Shown: positions 32,982 through 41,659, counted from the stretch's first letter. The stretch: 64,000 nt of DNA from Rhizobiales bacterium YIM 77505 (GCA_000745135.1 JQNH01000001.1:3085501-3149500), one strand, 5' to 3'. Numbers and translations are program-made. Notes: generated by a model from the letters alone, not told the origin.

Positions 32982-33416
32982 TCAGCTACGGGCCGCGGCG
33001 CGCTCGCGGGCGCGCTTCACGATTGGGCTCTCGGCCGCCGGCTTCCCCGGCGCGGGAGCGGCTGCGATGACGTCGGCGGCGGAGCTGCGCTCGGCGAGCG
33101 TGTCGAGCACGGTGCGGCGGAGCGCATCGGGCTTGATGCCTTTGCGCATGGCGTCGGCCGCATCGACCGAAACGCCGAGGCGCGCGCCTTGCGCGGCAAC
33201 GTCTGCGATCTCTGCGTATTCGGCCCGGTAGCGCTCGGCAGGGTCGTGGGCCGGCGGCAAGGGAGGCGGCGCGGGCGAGCCGGGCGCCAGCGCCGGCGCG
33301 GGCGTCTGAGCAGGCGGCGTGACGGGCTCAGGAGACGGCGGGTTCTGCGGCGGAACCGTCGGGACCGGATCGGTCTGGCCGGGGTCCTTCGGCTTCGTGG
33401 TGTTCTGGTCAGCCAT
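32982..33416 (-). CDS. Nested scaffold protein (lambda Nu3-like), in-frame internal start
   Basis: An internal ATG at 33416 in the protease gene is preceded by AGGAGGAG seven bases upstream, a much stronger ribosome site than a coding region needs. It would give a 144-residue protein equal to the protease C-terminus: a Pro-rich linker and a helical scaffold. This is the lambda C/Nu3 arrangement. No extra DNA is used. Confidence 0.8.
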   Translation of the reverse strand: MADQNTTKPKDPGQTDPVPTVPPQNPPSPEPVTPPAQTPAPALAPGSPAPPPLPPAHDPAERYRAEYAEIADVAAQGARLGVSVDAADAMRKGIKPDALRRTVLDTLAERSSAADVIAAAPAPGKPAAESPIVKRARERAAARS

Positions 33417-34286
33417 GGCGAGGCTCCTCCTGGTGGACGGGACGGTGAGACGTGGGATGACGGACTCGGAGCGGTCGAGACCGGCCAGGAGACCGGCGAC
33501 CACGCTCTCGAGCGTGCCGATGCCGTCCGCGAGGCCGGCCGAAACAGCGAGCTCGCCGCGGTAGATCGCGGCCTCGGTCGAGCGGATGGCTTCCGGGGTC
33601 GTCCCGCGATTCTCGGCCACGAGGGCGCAGAGCTCGGCATGGAGCCGGTCGACATCGGCCTGCATGGCCGCGCGAGCACGGTCCGAGAGTGGCTCGTGCT
33701 CGTTGCCGTCGATCTTGCGGTCACCCGCGAACACATAGGTCCAGGCGAGCCCGGCCTGCTTGTCGGCACCGCTCTCGTCAACGTGCACAGCAACGACGCC
33801 AATCGAGCCGACTTCGGCCGTGCGTGTGACGGTCAGCCGATCGGCCGTGGATGCGAGTGCATAGGCTGCCGAGAGCGCGGCCTCGTTCGCGATTGCATGG
33901 AGCGGTTTGTCGGAACGCTCCTTCAGATCGCCGAGCGCGGCGACCGCGTCGAACAGCCCGGCGACCTCGCCACCGGGCGAGTCCACCTCGAGCACGACGG
34001 CGCGGACGGCATCATCCGCGAAGGCGTGCGCGACCGCGCCGACCAGGTCGCCGTAGGAGATCGCGCCGAACAGGGCCGAGAGCCAGTCGTTCCGGGCGAC
34101 GAGCGGCCCTAGCACCGGCACGATCGCAATGCCGCCGTCGACGACAGCATAGGGCGCTGCTTCCCGCTGCGACTCCAACCGCGCATCGTCCGCGTGGAAC
34201 GCGAGCAGGGCTGCAAGGCGATCGCGCGCGAACGCGAGCGGCCGCCCGGCCAGCCTCGCGGCCGCCGGTGCGCTGATCATCGGCAT
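32982..34286 (-). CDS. S49-type head maturation protease with C-terminal scaffold
   Basis: A 434-residue lambda gpC-type protein. Residues 1-270 are an S49 (SppA-like) serine peptidase: VLEVDSPGGEVAGLFD, and the nucleophile serine in EAALSAAYALASTADRL. The last 145 residues are a proline-rich linker followed by a helical scaffold (YRAEYAEIADVAAQGARLGV, DALRRTVLDTLAERSSAADV). An internal start with a strong ribosome site yields the scaffold alone. The enzyme cleaves scaffold and portal termini during head maturation. It follows the portal gene by 8 bases. Confidence 0.92.
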   Translation of the reverse strand: MPMISAPAAARLAGRPLAFARDRLAALLAFHADDARLESQREAAPYAVVDGGIAIVPVLGPLVARNDWLSALFGAISYGDLVGAVAHAFADDAVRAVVLEVDSPGGEVAGLFDAVAALGDLKERSDKPLHAIANEAALSAAYALASTADRLTVTRTAEVGSIGVVAVHVDESGADKQAGLAWTYVFAGDRKIDGNEHEPLSDRARAAMQADVDRLHAELCALVAENRGTTPEAIRSTEAAIYRGELAVSAGLADGIGTLESVVAGLLAGLDRSESVIPRLTVPSTRRSLAMADQNTTKPKDPGQTDPVPTVPPQNPPSPEPVTPPAQTPAPALAPGSPAPPPLPPAHDPAERYRAEYAEIADVAAQGARLGVSVDAADAMRKGIKPDALRRTVLDTLAERSSAADVIAAAPAPGKPAAESPIVKRARERAAARS

Positions 34287-34294
34287 GCGGGCTC

Positions 34295-35785
34295 TCAGGT
34301 TGCGGCTGTCGCTTCCGCGAGAGACGAAGCTGCGTCCTCGCCGGAGGTATCGTCCTGCGGCGCGGTTTCGACTGCAGCGCTTGATTGGGTGAACGCGAGC
34401 CCGAGCCGGCGCTCACGCGCCTGGTCGGCGGCGATCTCAGCGTCGACCTGCTCGGCGTCGTAGCCGCGCTCGGCGAGCGCCTGCGTTCGGCTCTTGAGGC
34501 CGGCCGCGATCTGCTCGACCTCGGCCTTGGTGTCCTTGGCGGGATCGACCCAGTCCCACTTCGGGGGCAGCCAGGCGCAGGCGAGCACCTCGCGCCGGCG
34601 CCGCTCATAGCGGGGCACCTCGAGCGCGCCAGACACCACGGCGGTGTCAACAAAGCGCGCCCAGACGCGGCGGCAGAACTGAAACACCATCACGGCGTGC
34701 TGGTAGGCGTCGACCCGGCGGCGGAACTCGAGCAGCGCGAGCCGGGCGTTCGAATAGTTTGCGCGGATCATGTCGTTGGACAGGTAGGCGTAAGGCACAC
34801 CGAGGGCGGCCGAGACCTGCAGGAGCGTCCGGTACTGGAACGGCTCGTAGGTGGCGCCGACATCGGCCGGGGCCGAGGTCTGGATCTCCTCGCCGGGCTC
34901 CAGCATCACGACCTGCCCGGGCTGCAGGTCCATCGTGCGCTCCTCCGCCTCGTCCTTGCCCTCCGTCGTATCGAAGGGCTCGCCGGGTGCGGGCGTCGTG
35001 ATGAAGAGCGCGTGCATGGCCGCGACCTTCTTCCGGTCGAGCTCGGCGTCGTCGTACTGGTCGAGCAGGAAGAGCTTCACGATCGCGGGCGCGAAGCGCG
35101 AGATCCCGCGCAGCTGCCCGGCGTCGACCGGGTCGACGAGGTGCACGACCTCGCTCGCCGGCACGCGGACGATTTCGCCCGAAATATCCGGGTCGGTCGT
35201 GTCGCCGGGATGCCGGCGCAGGAAGTGGTAGGCGACCCGCCGCCCGATGCCGTCGAACTCGATGCCCTGCCGGACGACGTTGCCGCTCGCGAGACGCTCG
35301 GAGCGCGTCGAGGGCAGCATCTCGGAGGGGATCATCTGCAGCTGCAGGGGCACGACGAGCCCGTCTTCGGGCCGGCGCGGGCGGAAGCGGAAGAACACCT
35401 CGCCGGCGATGAACACCTCGCGCGCGGCACGCCGCTGCAGGCCATAGAGGTCGGTGAAGCCTTCCGCGTCCGCCTCGTCGGTCCAGTCGAGCCAGAGCTT
35501 CTGCAGTGCCTCCTTCAGCTTCGGGTCCGAGACGAGCGAGGATGGCTTGATGCCAGCGCCGACGACGTTGCCGGCCCAGCTCTCGATGGCGTTGGCGGCA
35601 TAGCCGTTGTTGCGCACCAGAAACCGTGCCCGGGCCGTGATGTCCGGACCGGCGGCCGCGATTAGCGTGTTGAGGTGCGCCCGGCTCGGCTGGAAGCCGC
35701 GCAGGCGCCGATTGGCGTAGCCCGCCTCGAAGCCGCCGACCATGGCGCCCACGCGGCGGCGAAGGCGCTGCAGCGTGGCGAGCAT
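34295..35785 (-). CDS. Portal protein (lambda gpB family)
   Basis: A 496-residue portal of the gpB family. Typical stretches: FEAGYANRRLRGFQPSRAHLNTLIAAAG, ARFLVRNNGYAANAIESWAGNVVGAGIKP, and LQVSAALGVPYAYLSNDMIRANYSNARLALLEFRRRVD in the wing/stem region. It forms the dodecameric ring for DNA entry and exit. Start ATG 35785 lies 4 bases after the gpW-like gene. Confidence 0.95.
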   Translation of the reverse strand: MLATLQRLRRRVGAMVGGFEAGYANRRLRGFQPSRAHLNTLIAAAGPDITARARFLVRNNGYAANAIESWAGNVVGAGIKPSSLVSDPKLKEALQKLWLDWTDEADAEGFTDLYGLQRRAAREVFIAGEVFFRFRPRRPEDGLVVPLQLQMIPSEMLPSTRSERLASGNVVRQGIEFDGIGRRVAYHFLRRHPGDTTDPDISGEIVRVPASEVVHLVDPVDAGQLRGISRFAPAIVKLFLLDQYDDAELDRKKVAAMHALFITTPAPGEPFDTTEGKDEAEERTMDLQPGQVVMLEPGEEIQTSAPADVGATYEPFQYRTLLQVSAALGVPYAYLSNDMIRANYSNARLALLEFRRRVDAYQHAVMVFQFCRRVWARFVDTAVVSGALEVPRYERRRREVLACAWLPPKWDWVDPAKDTKAEVEQIAAGLKSRTQALAERGYDAEQVDAEIAADQARERRLGLAFTQSSAAVETAPQDDTSGEDAASSLAEATAAT

Positions 35786-35788
35786 CCC

Positions 35789-36013
35789 TCACAGGCCCTT
35801 GCTCGACGAGGTCAGGATCCGGCGGCGGCGGACCGGTTCGGCGACGCGTTCGATCCGGCGCTCGAGGTCGGCGATGGCGGCCGCCATCTCGGCGTCGGTC
35901 GCGTAGGTCACGCGCCGGCCCTCCACCTCGACGGTCCGGACGCCACGCCAGCGGCTGCTGAGCAGCGCGTCGCGCTGTGCGATCATCTCGTCGCGCGTCA
36001 TCGGGGCATTCAA
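35789..36013 (-). CDS. gpW-type head-to-tail joining protein
   Basis: A 74-residue gpW-family protein (MIAQRDALLSSRWRGVRTVEV, TYATDAEMAAAIADLERRIERV). Start TTG 36013 overlaps the terminase stop (TTGA); ATG 36001 is the alternative, giving 70 residues (lambda gpW has 68). It binds below the portal. Position between TerL and portal is as in lambda (A-W-B). Confidence 0.88.
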   Translation of the reverse strand: MNAPMTRDEMIAQRDALLSSRWRGVRTVEVEGRRVTYATDAEMAAAIADLERRIERVAEPVRRRRILTSSSKGL

Positions 36014-37965
36014 CTCAGGTAGGTCGATCGGAACACGCGCCGGCCCTGCCGCAGCCCCGCACGCACGCGGCCGGCGGAAGCCGGTTGGGGATCCGTGCGG
36101 TCCATAGGATCGGCCTCAATCAGGCGAACGTTTTCCGTCGCGAGCTGGGACTCGAGGTCGCGCCACCGCGCCTGGCCCCAGCGATCAGCGCCGACAATCC
36201 AGGCGGCCGCGCGGGCGTACACCCGGCAGTCGAGCACCTCGTTGCGCTCGCGGATCTTCTGCCATTCGAGCCGCTGGAATCCGCGGCGCGTCTTCACGCT
36301 GACGAGCTGCTCGGCGGTGAACTGACGGAGCCACTCGGCTTCGGTCCCGCGCGGCAGATGCACATAGCCGGGCGGATCGGCCGCCCCGTTCGCGATCTCC
36401 TCGTCCGTGGCCCGCACAAGGCGCAGGAAGCGATAGGTCTCGCTCTTGAAGGTGGCGACCGCGACGGTCCAGAGCCGGGCCCCGCGGCGGAGCTTCTTCC
36501 CGCCTTCGGTGAGGTCAACGTAGCTCGGTCCGACGACGGGCGCCGCCCGATGGAAGCCGTCGACGCCCTTCACCGGGGCGACCTGCGCGTATCCCGCCCT
36601 GCGCGACCAGGCGTAGACCGCGGGCGCCTCGTAACCCGTGTCGATGCCGAGCTTGGCGAGACCCAGGCACGCGCCGCCGGCGTGCGGCCATGTCTGTCCG
36701 AGCAGCGCTGAGAGAGCGGCCCACGCGGCAGCGCTCTCCGGGCCGCCATCGACGACGATATGGTCGACGAGCCAGCTCGTGAGGCCGCGCCCCCATGCCC
36801 AGATCGAGACCTCGATCCGATCCTTCTGGACGTCGGCGCCCGCCGTGAGGAAGAGCCCGCCTGCCGGGACCGTGCCGACCGAAAACTCTTCTCGGCGCTC
36901 ATAGAGGCGCTGCCAGTCCGGCGCATCGCCGCTCTCGGTCCAGGTCTCGCCGAGCTCGGTGTTGCGGAAGGATTTAAGGGCGGCGTCGGAGCCCTGCGCC
37001 ATCTCCCAGGCCGCCGCGATCTCGGCCCACGAGCGCCAGCCGAGCGGCGAGTAGAGCGACGAGAGATGGAACCCGGCTGTCCTCGGATCCGCCGGCCCGG
37101 TTGCGGTCGGCCGCCACTCGCCGGCTGCGAGCATGCGCGCCTTGTGGTGCTCGGCGATCTCGCGCTCGCAGTCCTCGCAATGATAGGCGGCGGTGTCTGG
37201 TTTGGCTTTCTGCCAGCGCAGCCGCTCGAACTTGAGCCACTGCATCGCCTCGCAGCGCGGGCACGGCACGAAGAAGCGCCGCTGGTCGGAAAGCCCGTAC
37301 TCGCGTTCGATCCGCGACAGGCCGGCGATGGTCGGCGTCGAGATGACGAGGATCTTGCGCCGCGCGAAGGTGCGCGTGCGCGCCTCGGCGAGCGCGATCG
37401 GGTCGCCTTCGCCGTCGACGTCGCCGGGATACCCGTCGACCTCGTCGAGAAAGAGATAACGCACCGGCATGGAGCGCAGCCCCACGGCCGAGTTCGCGCC
37501 CGTCATGACGAGCACGCCGCCGCGAAACTCCTTCGCCAGTACGGTGTTGCCGGAGTCTCGCGCGCGGGATGGTGCGATGCGCTCGCGCAGAACGGTGCTT
37601 TCCTCGACCAGAGGATCGATGCGCTGGCGCGAGTTGCGCTTCGCCATCTCCACTGTCGGCAGAACGCCGAGCATCGGCCCCGGCGCGTGATGGACGACGT
37701 AGCCGATCCAGTTGTTGCCGGCTTCCGTCGCGCCGACCTGCGCTCCCTTCATCACGACGACGCGCTCGATGGGCGAGCTCGCCGAGAGGCAATCCATGAT
37801 CTCCTTCAGATACGGCGCGCGGCTCGTGCGCCATGGCCCGGGCTCGGAGGAAGCGCGCGGCGATAGACGCCGGTGCGCGTCCGCCCATTCCGAGACCGTG
37901 AGGCGGGGGTCCGGACGGAGGCCTTGATCGAAGGCTTCCGAGTAAAGCGCGGCCGCGGAGCTCAC
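36010..37965 (-). CDS. Terminase large subunit (lambda gpA family)
   Basis: A 651-residue GpA-family packaging motor. The ATPase has a Walker-A-like VVMKGAQVGATE at 70-81 and Walker B YLFLDEVDGYPGDVDG around 170-185; a Cys-rich finger (CPRCEAMQW, CEDCER) and the C-terminal nuclease follow. I set the start at GTG 37965, which overlaps the upstream stop (GTGA); the longer frame overlaps that gene in another frame. GpA terminases cut at cos sites with a Nu1-type partner, which is also present. Confidence 0.93.
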   Translation of the reverse strand: MSSAAALYSEAFDQGLRPDPRLTVSEWADAHRRLSPRASSEPGPWRTSRAPYLKEIMDCLSASSPIERVVVMKGAQVGATEAGNNWIGYVVHHAPGPMLGVLPTVEMAKRNSRQRIDPLVEESTVLRERIAPSRARDSGNTVLAKEFRGGVLVMTGANSAVGLRSMPVRYLFLDEVDGYPGDVDGEGDPIALAEARTRTFARRKILVISTPTIAGLSRIEREYGLSDQRRFFVPCPRCEAMQWLKFERLRWQKAKPDTAAYHCEDCEREIAEHHKARMLAAGEWRPTATGPADPRTAGFHLSSLYSPLGWRSWAEIAAAWEMAQGSDAALKSFRNTELGETWTESGDAPDWQRLYERREEFSVGTVPAGGLFLTAGADVQKDRIEVSIWAWGRGLTSWLVDHIVVDGGPESAAAWAALSALLGQTWPHAGGACLGLAKLGIDTGYEAPAVYAWSRRAGYAQVAPVKGVDGFHRAAPVVGPSYVDLTEGGKKLRRGARLWTVAVATFKSETYRFLRLVRATDEEIANGAADPPGYVHLPRGTEAEWLRQFTAEQLVSVKTRRGFQRLEWQKIRERNEVLDCRVYARAAAWIVGADRWGQARWRDLESQLATENVRLIEADPMDRTDPQPASAGRVRAGLRQGRRVFRSTYLS

Positions 37966-38264
37966 GGCATCTGCCGATCGCCGCGATGATGCCGGTCGGC
38001 GGCGTCCAACCGGTCCACCTGGATGCGGACGTGCTCCTTGAGGTCGGTCATCGTCGCCTTGATGACGGCGACGTCGCTCTTCATCTCGGAGACGATGCGG
38101 CGTCCGGCGATGTCGTTGTCGACCTTCCCCTCGATCGTGTTGAGCCGCGCCTCGATGCGGGCGTGCGTCGAGGCGGCCCAGGCGACCAGCTTCACGACAG
38201 CGGCCACCATGGCCGCCGCATGGGCGCCGATCGCGACCAGCAGGGCCCATTCGGCTGAGGTCAT
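37962..38264 (-). CDS. Membrane-anchored coiled-coil phage protein, unknown function
   Basis: A 100-residue protein with one N-terminal membrane helix (WALLVAIGAHAAAMVAAVVKLVAWA) and a long helical tail rich in charged heptads (ARIEARLNTIEGKVDNDI). ATG 38264 is the first plausible start. It overlaps the terminase start by 4 bases and begins the packaging/head transcript. Membrane-plus-coil proteins next to TerL are common in such phages; no role is established. A role in lysis or superinfection exclusion is possible. Confidence 0.7.
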   Translation of the reverse strand: MTSAEWALLVAIGAHAAAMVAAVVKLVAWAASTHARIEARLNTIEGKVDNDIAGRRIVSEMKSDVAVIKATMTDLKEHVRIQVDRLDAADRHHRGDRQMP

Positions 38265-38471
38265 GACGGGGCCTTCAAACTGCAATCGGCGGCCGGCCAG
38301 AAAGCACGGGAACGGCTGTCGAATTCGCTTCACTTCGAGCGCGAGAGGAGCGTGTGTGCGATCGCGGCCGGGCAGACCGGTCGCCGGTCCGGAGCGCGGC
38401 TGCGCCACGCCGGACCTCAGCTCCGTGGAAGAGCCGGATGGTCCGGCTGGCCCAAACCCACGGAGGCTCAC

Positions 38472-39110
38472 ATGCAACTCACCGACACCCAGCTCGTCGT
38501 TCTCTCAGCCGCATTGAACCGCGAGGATGGATCGGTCCTGCCGCTCCCGGCCAACCTGAAGGGCGGCGCGATCGCCAAGGTCTGCGCCGCCCTCATTGCA
38601 AAGGGCCTCGCCGAGGAAATCGCGCTCGATCGCGAAGCGGCCCGCGCTGCGCCCGAGCAGGTCTTTCGCTCCGACACGGATGCGGAGCCGGTCACGCTGC
38701 GGATCACGGATCTGGCGCGGCAGGCGCTGAACGTTGACACGCCCTCCGCGGCAGATGCGACCGAGCCGGCGATCGAGCAGGTTGAAGCCGAAGCTCCTGC
38801 TGATCAGGACGACAAGCGCAGCCAGCCTGCCGCCGCATCGCCCGATCAGCCGTCGCCAGATGCGCCGCAGGAAGGTGATCGCGCCGATGCATCCGGCAAG
38901 CAGCCTCGCTCGGGCACCAAGCTCGAGCAGTTCATCCAGCTGCTGCGCCGGCCCGAGGGCGTGTCGATCAAGGAGGCGGCTCAGGCGCTCGACTGGATGG
39001 AGCACTCGGTCCGCGGCGCCGTCGCCGGCGCGCTGAAGAAGAAGTACGGCCTGACCATCACGACAGCGAAAGTTGAAGGGCGCGGCACCGTCTACACCGT
39101 CGCCAACTGA
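38472..39110 (+). CDS. DUF3489 protein
   Basis: A 212-residue + strand protein. Residues 1-85 (MQLTDTQLVVLSAALNREDG, GGAIAKVCAALIAKGLAEE) and the C-terminal DUF3489 segment (KLEQFIQLLRRPEGVSIKEAAQALDWMEHSVRGAVAGALKKKYGL) look like two winged-helix domains joined by an acidic, alanine/proline-rich linker. DUF3489 proteins are common in alphaproteobacterial mobile DNA, probably as DNA-binding regulators. A GGAGG site precedes ATG 38472. It is transcribed divergently from the terminase operon, so it could control late genes. Confidence 0.85.
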   Translation: MQLTDTQLVVLSAALNREDGSVLPLPANLKGGAIAKVCAALIAKGLAEEIALDREAARAAPEQVFRSDTDAEPVTLRITDLARQALNVDTPSAADATEPAIEQVEAEAPADQDDKRSQPAAASPDQPSPDAPQEGDRADASGKQPRSGTKLEQFIQLLRRPEGVSIKEAAQALDWMEHSVRGAVAGALKKKYGLTITTAKVEGRGTVYTVAN

Positions 39111-39157
39111 CCAGCCGCGACGTTCTCGAAGCCGCCGGTCTCCGGCGGCTTCGCTCG

Positions 39158-39379
39158 TCAGCGAAGCAGGCGCTCGAACAAGCGTCGCATCAGGTAAGAC
39201 CGGACGATCGACACGAGCGTGAACACCGCGCCGATCGCGAGATCGGTCGACACTGTCGTCACGATGCCGAAGAGCGGGAATACGGCTCGCTGCGTCAGGA
39301 CGGCGATTGTGAAGCCCACTGCGACATTTGCGAGCGCTTCGACGAGCGACATCGTCCGGCTCTGGCCGGCCCGCCTCAT
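39158..39379 (-). CDS. Small DUF7220-like membrane protein
   Basis: A 73-residue protein with two membrane helices (LANVAVGFTIAVLTQRAVFPLFGI and AIGAVFTLVSIVRSYLMRRLFE). The second ends with R-S-Y-L-M-R-R-L-F-E, a signature of small phage proteins of the DUF7220 group. It overlaps the methylase stop by 4 bases. Function unknown; possible holin-related or packaging-associated role. Confidence 0.75.
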   Translation of the reverse strand: MRRAGQSRTMSLVEALANVAVGFTIAVLTQRAVFPLFGIVTTVSTDLAIGAVFTLVSIVRSYLMRRLFERLLR

Positions 39380-40626
39380 GACGGCTGCGGAGTGCTGCCG
39401 GCGATCTCTGCGAAGCTCCGACCATCATCGTCGAGCATCGCGGTCTTTCCGGTGAACTCCTGCCAGCGCTTCACGATGACGTCGCAGAAACCGGGATCGA
39501 GTTCGACGAGCCGCGCCTGCCGACCGAGCTTCTCGGCTGCGATCATGGTCGTTCCCGAGCCACCAAAGGTATCGAGCACCACGTCACGCGACTTCGAGGA
39601 ATTGCGGATGGCGCGCTCGACCAGCTCCACCGGCTTCATGGTCGGATGCAGGTCGTTGACGCGCGGCTTCTTCGCGAACCAGACGTCCCCCTGGTCGCGC
39701 GCGCCGCACCAGAAGCGGTCGACGCCCTTTTTCCAGCCGTAGAGGATCGGCTCGTATTGGCGCTGGTAGTCGGACCGCCCGAGCGTGAATTGGTTCTTCG
39801 CCCAGACGATGAACGTCGACCAGTGACCGCCGGCAGCCTCGAAGGCGCGCCGCAGCGTATGCAGCTCGGACGACGACATCGCGACGTAAATCGCGCCCTT
39901 CGTGACCGCCAGGATTCCGGTTATGGCGTCCGTCAGGAAGCGCTCGAACTCGGCCGCGCCAAGGTCGTCATTCTTGATCCGCTTGCGGTTCTCCTTCGTC
40001 GAGCCCTTGCCCTCGTAGGCGACCCGGTACGGCGGGTCGACGAAGGTCATGTCGGCCAGAACGCCGCCGAGGCAGCGTTCGACATCGGCCAGCACGGTCG
40101 CATCACCGCAGAGAAGCCGGTGCTCGCCCATGATCCACAGATCGCCAGGTTTTGTGACCGGCTCGTCCTCAGGCTCCGGGACCGCGTCCTCGTCGGTGAG
40201 ACCTTCTGCGTCCTCCTCATCGGCGGAGAGCATGCGCTCGATCTCGCCGGCGTCGAACCCGGTCAGGTCGAGATCGAAGGAGAGGTCGCGAAGAGAGGCA
40301 AACTCCGCCGCCAGCAGTGCTTCATCCCAACCCGCATTCTCGGCGAGCCGGTTGTCGGCGATGCGGAAAGCGATCTTCTGCGCGTCCGTCAGGTGCGCGA
40401 GTACGATGACGGGTGCCGCATCGAGCCCGAGCGACTTTGCCGCCATGATGCGGCCGTGTCCGGCGATGATCTCGCCGGCCTCGTCGACCAGCACCGGGTT
40501 CACGAACCCGAACTCGGCGATCGAGGCGGCAATCTGGGCCACCTGCTCGTCGGAATGGGTGCGCGCGTTCCGGGCGTAGGGCGCAAGGCGAGCGAGCGGC
40601 CAGCTCTCGACGGCCAGCGCGGTCAT
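39376..40626 (-). CDS. DNA methyltransferase with ParB/Srx-like N-terminal domain
   Basis: A 416-residue fusion. Residues 8-125 are a ParB/sulfiredoxin-like nuclease domain (NPVLVDEAGEIIAGHGR, the GEIIAGHGR box). Residues 160-416 are a beta-group N4/N6 methyltransferase: catalytic DPPY at 197-200, and the SAM-binding FGGSGTTMIAAEKLGR near the C-terminus. Orphan phage methylases of this kind modify phage DNA against host restriction or help with packaging and regulation. ATG 40626 overlaps the o-spanin stop (ATGA). No partner restriction gene is present. Confidence 0.92.
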   Translation of the reverse strand: MTALAVESWPLARLAPYARNARTHSDEQVAQIAASIAEFGFVNPVLVDEAGEIIAGHGRIMAAKSLGLDAAPVIVLAHLTDAQKIAFRIADNRLAENAGWDEALLAAEFASLRDLSFDLDLTGFDAGEIERMLSADEEDAEGLTDEDAVPEPEDEPVTKPGDLWIMGEHRLLCGDATVLADVERCLGGVLADMTFVDPPYRVAYEGKGSTKENRKRIKNDDLGAAEFERFLTDAITGILAVTKGAIYVAMSSSELHTLRRAFEAAGGHWSTFIVWAKNQFTLGRSDYQRQYEPILYGWKKGVDRFWCGARDQGDVWFAKKPRVNDLHPTMKPVELVERAIRNSSKSRDVVLDTFGGSGTTMIAAEKLGRQARLVELDPGFCDVIVKRWQEFTGKTAMLDDDGRSFAEIAGSTPQPS

Positions 40627-40853
40627 CGCGCGCCCTCCGGCTTGCGGCAAAGCGCATCCCATGCGGCGTTGTGCTCCTTCGCCGCCCTGATGGTCGCGTC
40701 CGTATCGCGGCGCGACCAGCGGATCGGCTCGAACGCGGCGCAGGACACGTCAGTCCTCGCGCCGGTAGCCGTCGTCGTCGTGCAGCCGACGAGGATCGCT
40801 GTCGCGATCGCGAGCAGCGCGACGCGCAGCCAGAGCTTGGTCGATCCGGTCAT
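40623..40853 (-). CDS. Outer-membrane spanin-like lipoprotein (Rz1-type)
   Basis: A 76-residue protein with a lipoprotein signal (LLAIATAILVGCTTT) and a short periplasmic tail holding two further cysteines. ATG 40853 is nested inside the i-spanin-like gene in another frame (overlap 40750-40853). This overlapping two-frame layout is diagnostic of Rz/Rz1 spanin pairs, which fuse inner and outer membranes at the end of lysis. Identified by architecture, not sequence similarity. Confidence 0.72.
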   Translation of the reverse strand: MTGSTKLWLRVALLAIATAILVGCTTTTATGARTDVSCAAFEPIRWSRRDTDATIRAAKEHNAAWDALCRKPEGAR

Positions 40854-40980
40854 TGGCGGCCTTGAGAGATGCGGCAATCTCGATCGCCTGGCCGGCCTCG
40901 ATCAGCTGCCGGCTCCGCGCGTGCTCGAAGACGGCGAGCGCGAGGGAGACGAGCGCGCGGACGAGGCTGAGCCAGGACAA
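40750..40980 (-). CDS. Inner-membrane spanin-like protein (Rz-type)
   Basis: A 76-residue protein starting at TTG 40980, with an N-terminal membrane helix (LSLVRALVSLALAVFEHA) and a long charged helix (RQLIEAGQAIEIAASLKAANDRIDQAL), as in i-spanins. It follows the holin-like gene by 3 bases, and its 3' third overlaps the lipoprotein gene in another frame. The gene order holin, Rz, Rz1 is as in many phages. The TTG start has no strong ribosome site. Confidence 0.7.
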   Translation of the reverse strand: MSWLSLVRALVSLALAVFEHARSRQLIEAGQAIEIAASLKAANDRIDQALAARRAARDRDSDPRRLHDDDGYRRED

Positions 40981-40983
40981 GCG

Positions 40984-41193
40984 TCAGCCGATGCGCCGGG
41001 TCGCGGCGATGCGACCCCAGAGCGCGACCAGGCCGCCGATGCCGGATGCGATCAGGGCGCCGGTCTCGACGATCTCGGCCTGCTGCTCGGGCGTGATGGC
41101 GTAGCCGAGCAGGCCGGCGAGCGCGGCGAGCACGGCAATCGCGCCGCCCCAGACGCCCTTCGAGGCCCAGACAGATTTTGCGTCGGTCAGCAT
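40984..41193 (-). CDS. Holin-like protein
   Basis: A 69-residue protein with two membrane helices (WGGAIAVLAALAGLLGYAI and ALIASGIGGLVALWGRIAA) separated by an acidic turn PEQQAEIVE, and a basic C-terminus. Size and layout fit class II/III holins, and the spanin-like pair directly follows. The endolysin, normally adjacent, lies 2.3 kb to the right across cassette E. Confidence 0.78.
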   Translation of the reverse strand: MLTDAKSVWASKGVWGGAIAVLAALAGLLGYAITPEQQAEIVETGALIASGIGGLVALWGRIAATRRIG

Positions 41194-41340
41194 GGGAGTG
41201 CTCCTCTGGTCTAGTGGGAAGAAGAAAACAGCGTCGTTCGAGCATCACAGGCCGTTGCCCGAGGCGCGTGATGATCTACCCAGGCAGGCATGCCTCGGAG
41301 CAGGACAGAGCGCCCAGAATGTGGGGTAGAACGGCAACTA

Positions 41341-41357
41341 TGATGTTCTAGACATCA
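41341..41357. promoter_or_regulatory. Candidate operator before the XRE gene of cassette E
   Basis: TGATGT-TCTAG-ACATCA: perfect 6-bp inverted arms and a 5-base centre, 29 bases before the XRE start and in the divergent gap to the holin gene. Likely the binding site of the adjacent regulator. Confidence 0.5.
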
Positions 41358-41386
41358 AGGTTTCATGCTGGTACAGCGACGGAGGC

Positions 41387-41659
41387 ATGATCACCGGACC
41401 CCAGATGCGAGCCGCGCGCGCTCTATTGGGCATCGACCAGCGCGAGCTTGCCGAGCTTTCCGGCGTATCCCTTCCGACCATTCAGCGGATGGAAGGAAGC
41501 GAGGGGAATGTCCGCGGCATCGTCGACACGCTCACGAAAGTGATCGAGGCCCTCGACCGCGCGGGCATCGAGCTCATCGGCGAGAATGCCTTTAGCCGTG
41601 AGGGCGGCCGAGGGGTCCGGCTGAAGAACCCAAAGCCTTCAAACGGCAGCTCAGGGTGA
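41387..41659 (+). CDS. XRE-family regulator (cassette E)
   Basis: A 90-residue helix-turn-helix protein: MRAARALLGIDQRELAELSG, VSLPTIQRMEGS, then VIEALDRAGIELI. Single-domain XRE proteins of this pattern often accompany SulP transporters in alphaproteobacteria. GGAGG lies only 1 base before ATG 41387, so ATG 41405 may be the true start. It probably binds the inverted repeat upstream and controls the SulP gene 67 bases downstream. Confidence 0.88.
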   Translation: MITGPQMRAARALLGIDQRELAELSGVSLPTIQRMEGSEGNVRGIVDTLTKVIEALDRAGIELIGENAFSREGGRGVRLKNPKPSNGSSG

